Part shown: in pieces, positions 42,101 through 50,184 of the stretch
How the letters are laid out: each line of letters begins with the position of its first letter
Numbering within the stretch: position 1 is the stretch's first letter
Origin: VEQN01 sp036405975
GTDB lineage: Bacteria > Patescibacteriota > Minisyncoccia > Phycocordibacterales > CAIZLB01
DNA: 64,000 bases
Reading direction: 5' to 3'
NCBI GenBank assembly: GCA_036405975.1
Contig: DASWWM010000013.1
Coordinates: 1 to 64,000 of the forward strand
Translations under genes and position numbers: made by a program
The notes under the pieces: model-generated
Told to the model about the DNA's origin: nothing
Databases searched by the model: none
What the model saw: the letters and a program-made list of their open reading frames with translations, nothing else

Positions 42101-45100
42101 TCACTCTCGGATACAATAACTATGCATTTTCTGGAACGAGCGTGACGATCGGCCACAATAATTCGGTTGATAATGGCGTGGGAGGAGGCTCTGATGTCAT
42201 CACTGTAGGATCCTATAACACTGTTTCGGGCACTTCTTTTTACACATCAGCATTCGGTTCTTACAATACGATATCAGGCAGTACGTACTACAACGGAGCG
42301 TTCGGGTACCAGAACTCCGTCTCTGGAAACAGCTCGTATGCGATCGGAAGAAGCAATGCTGTGAGCGGCGAAAACTCTTACGTATTCGGTAATGGAATAA
42401 CAAATGGTATCGGGGGGTCAGTAATGATCGGTACGAGCAATACGAACAAGATGACCCTTACGACAAATGGTTCGCTTGGCATCGGCACGACGACTCCTGC
42501 CTCGAAGCTCACGGTTGTCGGCAATGCCGGCACCTCTCCGATGTTCACTGTCGCCTCATCGACTGGTCGAACGGCATTTGTCGTTCGTGCTGATGGCAAT
42601 GTCGGCATTGGTACATCTACTCCGAATACGAATCTGTATATCGATGCAAGCTCGGGTACGGGCAATATCGGAGGGTATCAAATGGTGATTGAGGGCTCGC
42701 CGACCAATACCGCCCTTCTCGGTTTTAAAGTCGCAAACAATGAATGGTCGATCGGGGCAAGCAGTCTCGATGAGGATAAGTTCATGATCACATCAAGTCT
42801 TGGCTATACTCAGGACGCACTCGTCATTAACAGGAGCACTGGCAATGTCGGCATAGGATCGTCTACTCCATCTGCCAAACTATCCATCTTTAATCTGAGC
42901 GGAAACCAAGACTTGATCAATGTCTCTTCTTCAACTGGAGCGTCGATGTTCACTGTGAAGGCTTCAGGCAATGTCGGCATCGGAACGACTACTCCGTTCG
43001 CTCGTCTGCAGGTCGCGGGAGTAACCACGTCATCGGGAATTCCGTTGCTCGTCACGGACTCAGCGGGTGCTTCAGTGATTGCTGCTCGAGACAGTGGAAC
43101 GGTTTCAATAGGAGCCCTATCTGCAGGATTATCAGGTTCGCAGCTCTCAAAAACCGGCAGCTTGAATGTTTACGGAACCAGCGCAACAATAAACATCGGA
43201 CATGATTCATTCGATTACGGATACAAAATGGTAATCGGTCCAAGGTCCATCACTACTACTGAGACTTCCGAAGATTCAAACGCCACGCTCTTCCTGAATT
43301 CAGCTTCGGGGGGACGCGTGAGCATCGGGACTACGACTGATGCCTCCCCTTATACGCTTCGAGTCGGAGGCGACATCAACTTCGGCGGCAATCTCTATCA
43401 GGACGGAGTCCTCTTTACGGGCGGTGGCGGTGCGAGCCCTTGGACCGTTTCCGGCTCTAAGCTGTATGCCACAAGTACGTCTGTCGGTGTCGGAACAACC
43501 AATCCGTTGGCAGCATTTGATATCGGCACTTCGACAAACGGAGTTGGAACCATGCAGCCGATGCTTCGGTTCAGCTACACTCCGGATGTCACGTACTCAA
43601 GTGCCATCAAGACAAGCACAGGCGGATCGATCGGCCAGAATCAGATGGGCTTCTTCATCACGCGTAACGGCACCGAGCTCAACCCGCTTCTCCTGTCAGA
43701 CAGCGGTATTACGCTTACGGGAACGACTACCGTTGCAGGCATCTTGAATCTCAACAGCGCAAATGCCGATACGGGCAAGGCTCTTACGGTGAGGAGCGTG
43801 ACCAACGATGCACGAGACGGAGGTATCAAGATTGTCGCGCAGAACCAGAGCCAGTGGATGACGCTCGGTTGGGGCGGGTTGGGAAGCACGTATACGCTGG
43901 ATTTCTCATCAGGGTCCGGTTCTGACATCACATTTGTCTCAGGCAACAATACAGTCTTTTCGACTGGCAATGTGGGCGTAGGGACTACAGCTCCCGATGC
44001 GAAGCTCTCCATCATCGGAGGGACAAGCACTCCCGCTTTGAGCATCGCGACGAGCACAACCGGCATCAAGTTGCTTCACGTTACATCGACGACTACGGGT
44101 GTTATGGACTATGCGCGAGTCGGTATCGGAACGACTGGAAACTGGAGCGGTCCCGACCTTCTCGACCAGCTCACCGTCTCTGGTCGAGTGTACACTACAT
44201 GGAGATACGCATCGTGTGACCTTGCGGGAATGAGCGTTATCGCGACACTTCTTGCGAACACGGCAAACATATGTGGACAGTTCTCATTTGTGGAGGATGC
44301 TGACGGAGCGCTCGAGGTAATGACTACGGCGAATCCAAACTATATGAGGCTTCGAGCCTCAACCGCCGGAAGCCTTGCCGTCGGTGAAGGCGCTTCGCTG
44401 CGATCATGGGTCAATTTTGTGTCGACGAATGAGAACCCTATCCTTGAAGCATGGGTAAGGCCGCAAAGCGGAGTTACGAATGCAAGATACATGGTAGGGT
44501 TTATGGATTCCGCTACGGATGTTGCTGCTGACCCTACGAACGGGGTGTATTTCAATGCGATTTCTAGCGGAGGAGGGAATTGGTTCGCGGTCAACAGGTC
44601 TGGCGGAGTCATGACATTCGTCGACACGGGCGTTGCGATATCGACTACCGCATTCCAGAAGCTCCGAGTGGAAACGACGCCGGTCGCCTCGTACTTCTAC
44701 ATTGACGGGGTCCGCGTGGCTACCATAACTGCCGATATTCCAACGGCAAACATGTCACCGAATGCATCCGTCGCGCTTATTACCACTGCTGATGCGGTCA
44801 AGTATTTGGACATATCGCTTATCCGACTTTGGGTTGATGACCCTCTCGGCGGCTATCTAGCAGGCAACGAAGCGGACACGAACTTGATGAGGATGGCGGC
44901 CGGAGCATCGACGACGCTCGAATCTGTTCTCGACAGCGCGTCGACGACGGCTGCGGCGAAAGGCCTCGTGACTGAAGCGGTGACGTCACTGTATGACTAT
45001 GTCATCTCAGGCATCGAGTTCACTGCAGATGTCATTACGCGAAACGTTGTGGCGCTCAATGCGACAATAAAGAATGTCTTCGCAAGCGTCCTGTCGATCA

Positions 45101-45720
45101 TGCCTGGAGGTTCGATCATCGTGCCGCAAGGAGAGAATCAGATTTCAGGATCAGCAACGCTTCCGCTCGGAATGACGTCGGTCACGGTCTTAAATTCTTC
45201 AGTGCTCGATACGAGCAAGATTCTCGTGACGCCGACGTCGCTCATGTCGACTCCGCTCATTGTGACGCAGAAGATTCCCGGCGTCGGATTCGTGGTGCAG
45301 ACCATGAATGCGCAGTCGACGGACGCGACATTCGACTGGGTTATCATCCAGACATACAAGACCGGCAACGACACCAAGACGACTGGCGGCGCGGTATCGG
45401 GCAGCAGCAATGCCGGTTCTGGTGGCGACAACGCGGAGGTTCCGCCAGGCGGAGACACCCTGGGAGGGGGATCTGGCCAGTCGCCGGCATCGTCGACGCC
45501 GGACGGTACGAATCCCCCTGAAGGCGAAGGGTCTGACAGCTCAGGCGGTACGGGGACAGGCGGGGAAGCAGAGAATCCCGTGACTCCTCCTGCTGAAAAT
45601 CCATCGGCAGGTGACCAGGATCCCCCTGCGATAGACCCTGCCCCTCTGCCTGAAATTTCAATGCCTGCTCCAGAGCCGACGGCTCCAAGTGACGGAGACG
45701 CGCCTGCTGGACAGTCATAA
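39172..45720 (+). CDS. Giant secreted adhesin with fibre-like repeats, about 2,182 aa
   Basis: The ATG at 39172 gives a signal peptide (HLLCAVLLSFANFGVLASAF); an upstream TTG is less likely. Residues 45-170 are an N-terminal domain (EINYQGKLMTSSNVAVPDG, YNIEFKLYTVSSGGSAIWTE). Then follows a long series of phage-fibre-like units with VGIGTTTP-type turns (at least 10) alternating with YadA-head-like stretches (AVGHSALLYAIGSGNTALGY). Around 1690-1900 lies a beta-sandwich domain (NPILEAWVRPQSG, ASYFYIDGVRVATI). The last 150 residues are acidic and Pro/Ser/Gly-rich. Likely a trimeric cell-surface adhesin for contact with a host cell. Confidence 0.8.
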   Translation: MPYGIFSKKITKFITVHLLCAVLLSFANFGVLASAFLPSLASVAEAATEINYQGKLMTSSNVAVPDGLYNIEFKLYTVSSGGSAIWTETRTGADRVQVTNGLFSVLLGSVSSLAGINFDQAIYLGVNIGGSGSPSWDGEMTPRKKFASVPTAFVSDTAKALDATNATSTNLRTTNATSTNSYASNLTASSTVISGSLSISTLTGLLVGTNGSVSAISTSTLGLITTDIAEGTNLYFTNSRADERIALASTTIRNMISSSATGLAYTAGTGVLSLAAGYNIPLTASTTEWASKISSQWTTSGSDIYYNSGNVGVGTTTPSAKVHSLSTTEQLRLGYNASNYASFTVSSVGKLVIGATGGQVLAPNGSVNAGFPTPGVGFASFTNTGIGADSGNLALWQGGIIGINIASSAKEIRVPSDFKYSFSSATHNNAFADTSFYRSAAGVLRTGGSFIADGNVGIGTNSPGYKLDVSGGFINVDGATGYRQGGMLVLNASSSSASTQVGLGAGASFNSGSYYNTAIGYYAMTNTTSSRNTAVGSGALRFNVSGISNVAFGNDAAGSSLASYNVAIGDSALYSATSSGSNTAVGHSALLYAIGSGNTALGYLAGQNITSGSNNIIIGNNIYAQSATASNQLSIGNIIFGTGVDGSGTSVSSGNIGIGTTTPGYRLVVSGDLNLTGAFRANGSAGTAGMVLQTTGTGAQWVATSTLGISGGSSLSGGANGYLARWTSATTLATSSVLDSGTRAGINATSSSYTFNIQGTAGISAFNVASSTGTSLLMVGADGNIGIGTTTAASKLVVVGDAYVTGSLRVSNGTLPVVIGATDGNTRATNALDLQSYRTWSSQVASGVRSTAIGNRNTASGVDSIAIGQLNTPSALVSIALGNSNSAFGDYAVAIGASNSAASNSQVIGKLNTALYLNSSVVGISNTLYAGYSQAFGNSNSLFGLTGSVGIGTSNTAYGGNATIIGQDNTSSDDYNVTLGYNNYAFSGTSVTIGHNNSVDNGVGGGSDVITVGSYNTVSGTSFYTSAFGSYNTISGSTYYNGAFGYQNSVSGNSSYAIGRSNAVSGENSYVFGNGITNGIGGSVMIGTSNTNKMTLTTNGSLGIGTTTPASKLTVVGNAGTSPMFTVASSTGRTAFVVRADGNVGIGTSTPNTNLYIDASSGTGNIGGYQMVIEGSPTNTALLGFKVANNEWSIGASSLDEDKFMITSSLGYTQDALVINRSTGNVGIGSSTPSAKLSIFNLSGNQDLINVSSSTGASMFTVKASGNVGIGTTTPFARLQVAGVTTSSGIPLLVTDSAGASVIAARDSGTVSIGALSAGLSGSQLSKTGSLNVYGTSATINIGHDSFDYGYKMVIGPRSITTTETSEDSNATLFLNSASGGRVSIGTTTDASPYTLRVGGDINFGGNLYQDGVLFTGGGGASPWTVSGSKLYATSTSVGVGTTNPLAAFDIGTSTNGVGTMQPMLRFSYTPDVTYSSAIKTSTGGSIGQNQMGFFITRNGTELNPLLLSDSGITLTGTTTVAGILNLNSANADTGKALTVRSVTNDARDGGIKIVAQNQSQWMTLGWGGLGSTYTLDFSSGSGSDITFVSGNNTVFSTGNVGVGTTAPDAKLSIIGGTSTPALSIATSTTGIKLLHVTSTTTGVMDYARVGIGTTGNWSGPDLLDQLTVSGRVYTTWRYASCDLAGMSVIATLLANTANICGQFSFVEDADGALEVMTTANPNYMRLRASTAGSLAVGEGASLRSWVNFVSTNENPILEAWVRPQSGVTNARYMVGFMDSATDVAADPTNGVYFNAISSGGGNWFAVNRSGGVMTFVDTGVAISTTAFQKLRVETTPVASYFYIDGVRVATITADIPTANMSPNASVALITTADAVKYLDISLIRLWVDDPLGGYLAGNEADTNLMRMAAGASTTLESVLDSASTTAAAKGLVTEAVTSLYDYVISGIEFTADVITRNVVALNATIKNVFASVLSIMPGGSIIVPQGENQISGSATLPLGMTSVTVLNSSVLDTSKILVTPTSLMSTPLIVTQKIPGVGFVVQTMNAQSTDATFDWVIIQTYKTGNDTKTTGGAVSGSSNAGSGGDNAEVPPGGDTLGGGSGQSPASSTPDGTNPPEGEGSDSSGGTGTGGEAENPVTPPAENPSAGDQDPPAIDPAPLPEISMPAPEPTAPSDGDAPAGQS

Positions 45721-45756
45721 AACGCAGCCTCAGAACGAAGCTGCGTTTTACTTTTT
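45720..45756 (+). terminator. Terminator after the giant adhesin gene
   Basis: AACGCAGC with GCTGCGTT, loop of 11, then a T-rich run. Confidence 0.75.
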
Positions 45757-45804
45757 CTTCATAACTAATCAACACGTACTCTCAAGGCTAACGAATGTCC
45801 GTGA

Positions 45805-45810
45805 TATAAT
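45805..45810 (+). promoter_or_regulatory. -10 hexamer of the 45.8-kb gene
   Basis: Extended -10 TGATATAAT, 35 bases before the ATG at 45846. The upstream GTG start at 45813 would be overlapped by the start of the transcript. Confidence 0.55.
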
Positions 45811-45845
45811 CAGTGGCATATTCATTAGCATGTAACAAAAGAACC

Positions 45846-46421
45846 ATGATGTCACCAAAAGAAAAGGAAGCATACAGCGATTCGGTCCAGGCTACGATGG
45901 AAGGAACGCCTATTACCATTACAAAAAAAAGAAAGCCTCGGCGATTGCTCTCGAATCTCCTCACCGTCATCCTTCTTCTTGCCGTAGTCGCCCTCGGATA
46001 CGGGTATTATCAGAAGCAGAATGAGCTAAAGATGCTCAAGGATCCTGCCGCTCAGGCAGAAGTGGCCCGAAAGGATGCCATTGCCGTCGCTGCTCAGGCA
46101 TCAAGCATCGTTCTTCTTCCTGAAGGCGAGGAGGTTCCAGAAGTTCTTACCATCAATGATGCGGAGCTTGCAATCAAGGAGCAGCCCAACCTTGCAGGAG
46201 TTGTCACGGGAGACAAGATTCTTCTCTACGTAACAAGCGGGAAGGCCATCGTGTACAGTCCTTCCAGAAACAAGATCGTGAACATTCTCCCGGTCGTACT
46301 TCAGCGACCTCAGGGGCAGGGAACGACAAATACGCAGACAAATACGAGCGCCAATACGCAGAGCAGCTCAAACGGCACGACGTCTCGAAGCGCGAATACG
46401 TCTGCAAACGACGAAGAATAA
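45846..46421 (+). CDS. Single-pass membrane protein with disordered tail, 191 aa
   Basis: A soluble charged start of about 30 residues, a basic flank (TITKKRKPRRLLS) and one membrane helix, NLLTVILLLAVVALGYGYY. Then about 100 residues with VLTINDAELAIKEQPNLAGV and DKILLYVTSGKAIVYSP, and a Gln/Asn/Ser/Thr-rich tail. The domain is small and beta-like. It stands alone between two terminators and is expressed from its own promoter. No family recognised. Confidence 0.65.
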   Translation: MMSPKEKEAYSDSVQATMEGTPITITKKRKPRRLLSNLLTVILLLAVVALGYGYYQKQNELKMLKDPAAQAEVARKDAIAVAAQASSIVLLPEGEEVPEVLTINDAELAIKEQPNLAGVVTGDKILLYVTSGKAIVYSPSRNKIVNILPVVLQRPQGQGTTNTQTNTSANTQSSSNGTTSRSANTSANDEE

Positions 46422-46446
46422 GAGCCGAAAGGCTGATAGGAATGAG

Positions 46447-46476
46447 AATGCTGCCCCAACCAGGGCAGCATTTTTC
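46447..46476 (+). terminator. Terminator before gap
   Basis: AATGCTGCCC with GGGCAGCATT (ten base pairs), loop CAACCA, then T5. Confidence 0.85.
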
Positions 46477-46488
46477 TGTTGCATATAC

Positions 46489-46494
46489 TATAAT
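46489..46494 (+). promoter_or_regulatory. -10 hexamer of gap
   Basis: TATAAT, 35 bases before the ATG at 46530. This gene has a real leader, unlike most neighbours. Confidence 0.6.
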
Positions 46495-46529
46495 GGGTGC
46501 ATACCAGTTTAAACCAGTAAAGAAGAACC

Positions 46530-47558
46530 ATGACCCAGAAAAAAGTTGCCATTAACGGAGCGGGACGAATCGGAAGAGCATTCCTCAAGCTTGCAGTCGA
46601 GAATCCTGAACTTCAGGTAGTTGCCATCAATGACCTCGCGGACATTGAGAACATTGCATACCTCATGAAATACGACAGCGCATACGGAAGAAGCAATCTC
46701 GACATCAAGGCCGATAAGGCAAAAGGAGAGCTTGTTATCAATGGCAATGTGGTCAAGTATGTAAGCGAAAAGGATCCCGCCTTGCTTCCATGGAAAGACT
46801 TGGGCGTGGACATCGTTCTCGAGTCTACGGGACTCTTCACCTCATACGAGAAGGCGAGCTCACATATGACCGCTGGCGCAAAGCGAGTGGTCATCTCGGC
46901 CCCTGCAAAAGACGATGCCGGAGCGCAGCAGGCCGCAACGGTCCTCATGGGAATCAATGCCGATGACATGAAGACATGCCCTGTCACTTCGAATGCATCA
47001 TGCACGACGAATGCGGCGAGCCCGCTCATCTCCATTCTTCATGAGAAGATCGGAATCGAGAAGGCGATCCTCAATACGACTCATGCATACACTGCAAGCC
47101 AGGCACTTGTCGATGCTCCAAACAAGAAGGACTGGAGGGAAGGAAGGGCAGCTGCCATGAATATGGCGCCTTCTTCTACTGGTGCGGCTGTGGCAACCAC
47201 GAAAGTGATAACTGATCTCAAGGGCAAGTTTGATGGAATCGCAGTCCGCGTTCCGGTGATCACGGGGTCACTTGTGGATGTGACGTTCATTTCGAAGCGA
47301 CCGACTACGGTCGAAGAGGTAAATGACCTTCTTCGAGCCGCGGCAAAAGAGTCGCGATGGCAGGGAATCTTCGATGCGACTGATGAGGAGCTCGTATCGC
47401 GAGACATTATCGGAAATCCGCACGCATCCATTGCTGACCTTAAAATGACTCGAGTTGTTGATGGAAACCTCGTAAAGGTCCTTGCGTGGTATGACAATGA
47501 AGGCGGGTACACTCACGCACTTGTCCGACATGTCGTCGATGCGGCAAAGCTTATTTAA
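46530..47558 (+). CDS. gap: Glyceraldehyde-3-phosphate dehydrogenase, type I, 342 aa
   Basis: NAD-binding start VAINGAGRIGRAFLKLAVE, catalytic SNASCTTNAASPLI with the active Cys, and HAYTASQALVDAP. Later NMAPSSTGAAVATTKVI binds phosphate and the end is WYDNEGGYTHALVRHV. It oxidises glyceraldehyde-3-phosphate to 1,3-bisphosphoglycerate in glycolysis, using NAD(P). Normal length. It leads the sugar-metabolism block that continues with rpiB, rpe and transketolase. Confidence 0.96.
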   Translation: MTQKKVAINGAGRIGRAFLKLAVENPELQVVAINDLADIENIAYLMKYDSAYGRSNLDIKADKAKGELVINGNVVKYVSEKDPALLPWKDLGVDIVLESTGLFTSYEKASSHMTAGAKRVVISAPAKDDAGAQQAATVLMGINADDMKTCPVTSNASCTTNAASPLISILHEKIGIEKAILNTTHAYTASQALVDAPNKKDWREGRAAAMNMAPSSTGAAVATTKVITDLKGKFDGIAVRVPVITGSLVDVTFISKRPTTVEEVNDLLRAAAKESRWQGIFDATDEELVSRDIIGNPHASIADLKMTRVVDGNLVKVLAWYDNEGGYTHALVRHVVDAAKLI

Positions 47559-47581
47559 TCTGGATAATTCATCTCAAAAGC

Positions 47582-47899
47582 ATGATTAAACTTGAAGGTC
47601 CGGGAATGGATGCTAACAAGATAGAGGAAGAACGAGCGGGCATGTTTCAGGACATGGAAGGTCCTTTGGCTGAACGGTGGAAAAAGTTCAGCGTCGAGGA
47701 TCAGGACACAATAGCAAATGCCCTTGCAGAAATAACCGGTGACGGACCAGGCATAGTCGGTGTGATTTCGGAAGAGAAGGCTGGTCGATTCATTGAGCAC
47801 CTCAGGACCTATCTCTCCCCGAATTCGTCTGGCGACTTGAAAGAGGCTGCAGCTGATGCGATCAGGAGAGCTGTCTCGGATGAGGGCATTACAGAGTAG
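47582..47899 (+). CDS. Unknown soluble protein, 105 aa
   Basis: An acidic, helical protein: MDANKIEEERAGMFQDME, WKKFSVEDQDTIANALAEI, then GIVGVISEEKAGRFIEHLRT and a final helix AAADAIRRAVSDEG. There is no signal or membrane segment. It starts 23 bases after the gap stop and ends just before rpiB, so it is likely part of the same operon. Function unknown. Confidence 0.6.
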   Translation: MIKLEGPGMDANKIEEERAGMFQDMEGPLAERWKKFSVEDQDTIANALAEITGDGPGIVGVISEEKAGRFIEHLRTYLSPNSSGDLKEAAADAIRRAVSDEGITE

Positions 47900-47921
47900 T
47901 TTCGAGCGTATACACACAATC

Positions 47922-48455
47922 ATGAATGTTTTCATTGGATCAGATCATGCAGGGTTCGAGCTCAAGGAGTCTCTGAGGAAGGCGCTTGGGGAAATAGGGT
48001 ACAGGGTCATAGACTGTGGAGCATTCGCGTATCATCCTGAGGACGACTATCCGTTCTTCATTTCGAAGGTGGCGCGAGCCGTCTCAGAGGCTGAAGCTGT
48101 CAGGGATTCTGAAGAGAATCTGCCGCATATCGTGGCCGGCGAGCGCGGAGCAGAAAGCGTGACTCGTGGGATTGTCATCGGTGGCTCAGGTCAGGGGGAG
48201 GCGATAGTCGCCAATAAGTTCCCTCACGTTCGCGCCGCTCTCTGTTACGGCGGAGAAAGTGCCGGGAAGATCGTCGAGCTTTCAAGGGAGCATAATGATG
48301 CAAATGTCCTTTCTCTCGGTGCTCGATTCATCTCGGAGGACCAGGCGCTTGAGCTTGTCATCAAGTGGCTCAACGCTCCGTTTTCCGGAGATTCGAGACA
48401 TGTCCGAAGGATCCATGAGATAGAAGAAATAAAGCATAGGCCTCTCTACGAATAA
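47922..48455 (+). CDS. rpiB: Ribose-5-phosphate isomerase B, RpiB/LacAB family, 177 aa
   Basis: MNVFIGSDHAGFELKESLR holds the conserved GSDHAG. The catalytic region GIVIGGSGQGEAIVANKFP has Glu where E. coli RpiB has its catalytic Cys, as in actinobacterial enzymes. Then HNDANVLSLGARFISED follows. It interconverts ribose-5-phosphate and ribulose-5-phosphate. A loop of about 30 residues (70-100, with EENLPHIVAGERGAES) is inserted relative to the usual 150-residue enzyme. Next to rpe and transketolase. Confidence 0.88.
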   Translation: MNVFIGSDHAGFELKESLRKALGEIGYRVIDCGAFAYHPEDDYPFFISKVARAVSEAEAVRDSEENLPHIVAGERGAESVTRGIVIGGSGQGEAIVANKFPHVRAALCYGGESAGKIVELSREHNDANVLSLGARFISEDQALELVIKWLNAPFSGDSRHVRRIHEIEEIKHRPLYE

Positions 48456-48479
48456 AAAATCAAAGAATCATTTAGCTAC

Positions 48480-49202
48480 ATGAACAAAGAACAAATCACC
48501 CACATTATTCCCGCTGTATTTGCAGTCGATTACAACGATTTCGTTGATCAGCTCGACTCCATATACGATATCGTCTCGAGAGTTCAGATTGACGTCGTCG
48601 ACGGATCCTTTGCCACGAAGAAGACGTGGCCTTTTGATGGCGATGCCGGCCAGGAATTTCCAAAGATCGTCCGGCAGGAACAGGGCTTGCCTCATTGGGA
48701 AGAGGTCGAGTTCGAGGTGGACATCATGTCCCAGAATACGGCATTTGTAGTCGACCAATGGATCGCAGCCGGTGCCTCGAGAGTCATCGTTCACAAAAGG
48801 AATGTCACTGACAGCGAATCGCTCTTGAAGATAGCCGAGGCTGTCCGCGAGAAAGGGGTAGAGTTCATGGTTGCTTTTGAGCCGAAAGAGACGCTTGAAT
48901 TGATCAAGGATTTTGCCGGCCTCGTCATCGATGGAGGATTTCTCGATGGGATTCAGGTCATGGGAATCGACAAGGTCGGATTCCAGAATCAGGATTTTAA
49001 CCCTAAGGCTCTTCAGCTTATTGCAAGCATCAGGAAGGAATGGCCGGACATGCCTCTCTCGGTTGACGGAGGGGTGAGCTTCGACAATGCACGGGCGCTG
49101 ATCGATGCCGGCGCTACTCGACTTGTTTCAGGATCAGCGATCATGCATTCCGAGATGCCTCGCGATGCGATCGAGCGGTTTGAGGAGATTTGTCAGGATT
49201 AG
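48480..49202 (+). CDS. rpe: Ribulose-phosphate 3-epimerase family protein, 240 aa
   Basis: A TIM barrel of Rpe type. The first strand, HIIPAVFAVDYNDFVDQLDS, replaces the classical PSILSADF motif. VQIDVVDGSFATKKTWPFD carries the metal-binding Asp, LEFEVDIMSQN-like VEFEVDIMSQNT the next strand, and then LSVDGGVSFDNARALIDAG and RLVSGSAIMHS. It turns ribulose-5-phosphate into xylulose-5-phosphate. Divergent from model Rpe but in the right operon, so the role is likely. Confidence 0.8.
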   Translation: MNKEQITHIIPAVFAVDYNDFVDQLDSIYDIVSRVQIDVVDGSFATKKTWPFDGDAGQEFPKIVRQEQGLPHWEEVEFEVDIMSQNTAFVVDQWIAAGASRVIVHKRNVTDSESLLKIAEAVREKGVEFMVAFEPKETLELIKDFAGLVIDGGFLDGIQVMGIDKVGFQNQDFNPKALQLIASIRKEWPDMPLSVDGGVSFDNARALIDAGATRLVSGSAIMHSEMPRDAIERFEEICQD

Positions 49203-49239
49203 TCTTTTCGATAATACAGGGTCGGTCTAAGTGAATAAG

Positions 49240-49290
49240 ATGGCCGGCCGAAGAGACAGAAGTTTTCCACCGTCTCTTCGGCCGGCCATT
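49240..49290 (+). terminator. Very long hairpin between rpe and tktA-type gene
   Basis: An 18-base-pair perfect inverted repeat (49240-49257 with 49272-49289) and a 14-base loop. There is hardly any T-run, so it may be a terminator, or insulate the next promoter, whose TATACT starts 5 bases later. Confidence 0.6.
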
Positions 49291-49293
49291 TGC

Positions 49294-49299
49294 TATACT
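49294..49299 (+). promoter_or_regulatory. -10 hexamer of the transketolase gene pair
   Basis: TATACT ends 8 bases before the ATG at 49308. Confidence 0.55.
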
Positions 49300-49307
49300 G
49301 TATTCGT

Positions 49308-50183
49308 ATGTTTCTTACCGACGAACAAGTTCAGGAACTCGAGGCAAAGGCGAAATCCATTCGCGTAAGCATCATCGAGATGCTGGCCGAAGCAAAGTCA
49401 GGCCATCCGGGCGGTCCGCTCGGCATGGCTGACATCTTTGCGGCTCTCTATTTCAATATACTCAAGCATGATCCGAAGAATCCTGCATGGCCTGAACGCG
49501 ACCGATTCATCCTCTCAAACGGCCATATCTGTCCCGTACTGTATGCCGCAATGGCTCACTCTGGATATTTCCCAGTAGAAGAGTTGAAGACACTTCGCAA
49601 GTTCGGCTCAAGGCTCCAGGGCCATCCCCACAGGGAATTTCTTCCCGCATTGGAAAACAGCTCGGGTCCTCTCGGATCCGGTCTTTCTCAGGCTGTCGGC
49701 ATGGCCATAGCTGACAAGATCGATCATGGAAAATTGTCGCCTCGCTTCGTCTATTGCTCGCTCGGCGACGGAGAGCTCAACGAGGGCCAGAACTGGGAGG
49801 CCATCATGCTTGCGTCAAAGGAGAAGCTTGGAAACCTTATCGCCATCATTGACCGAAACAATATCCAGATTGACGGGTACACGGAAGATGTAATGCCCCT
49901 TGCCCCTGTCTATGACAAATGGAAAGCGTTCGGTTGGCATGTGCAGGAAATCGACGGTCATGACATGCGGGCTATCGTGGGTGCCGTAAGCGAAGCCAAG
50001 GCGTCATTCGACAGGCCATCGGTCATCATTGCCCATACCATACCGGGCAGGGGTGTCTCATACATGGAGAAGCGGTACGAATGGCATGGAACGCCGCCGG
50101 GAATATCAGAAGTTTCAGGGGCTCCTGAGAAGGCAAAGCAGGTCGAGGTTGCACTGGCTGAATTGAAAAATAATAACATCTAA
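49308..50183 (+). CDS. Transketolase, N-terminal (TPP-binding) subunit, 291 aa
   Basis: AKSGHPGGPLGMADIFAAL, LSNGHICPVLYAAMAHSG and SGPLGSGLSQAVGMAIADK, then the TPP motif YCSLGDGELNEGQNWEA with IIDRNNIQIDG, match the N-terminal half of transketolase. It carries thiamine diphosphate and works with the C-terminal subunit encoded just after it. Together they move two-carbon units among sugar phosphates. The ATG at 49308 is preferred to an upstream TTG, which lies within the hairpin and before the -10. The next gene begins 1 base after its stop. Confidence 0.93.
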   Translation: MFLTDEQVQELEAKAKSIRVSIIEMLAEAKSGHPGGPLGMADIFAALYFNILKHDPKNPAWPERDRFILSNGHICPVLYAAMAHSGYFPVEELKTLRKFGSRLQGHPHREFLPALENSSGPLGSGLSQAVGMAIADKIDHGKLSPRFVYCSLGDGELNEGQNWEAIMLASKEKLGNLIAIIDRNNIQIDGYTEDVMPLAPVYDKWKAFGWHVQEIDGHDMRAIVGAVSEAKASFDRPSVIIAHTIPGRGVSYMEKRYEWHGTPPGISEVSGAPEKAKQVEVALAELKNNNI

Positions 50184-50184
50184 C

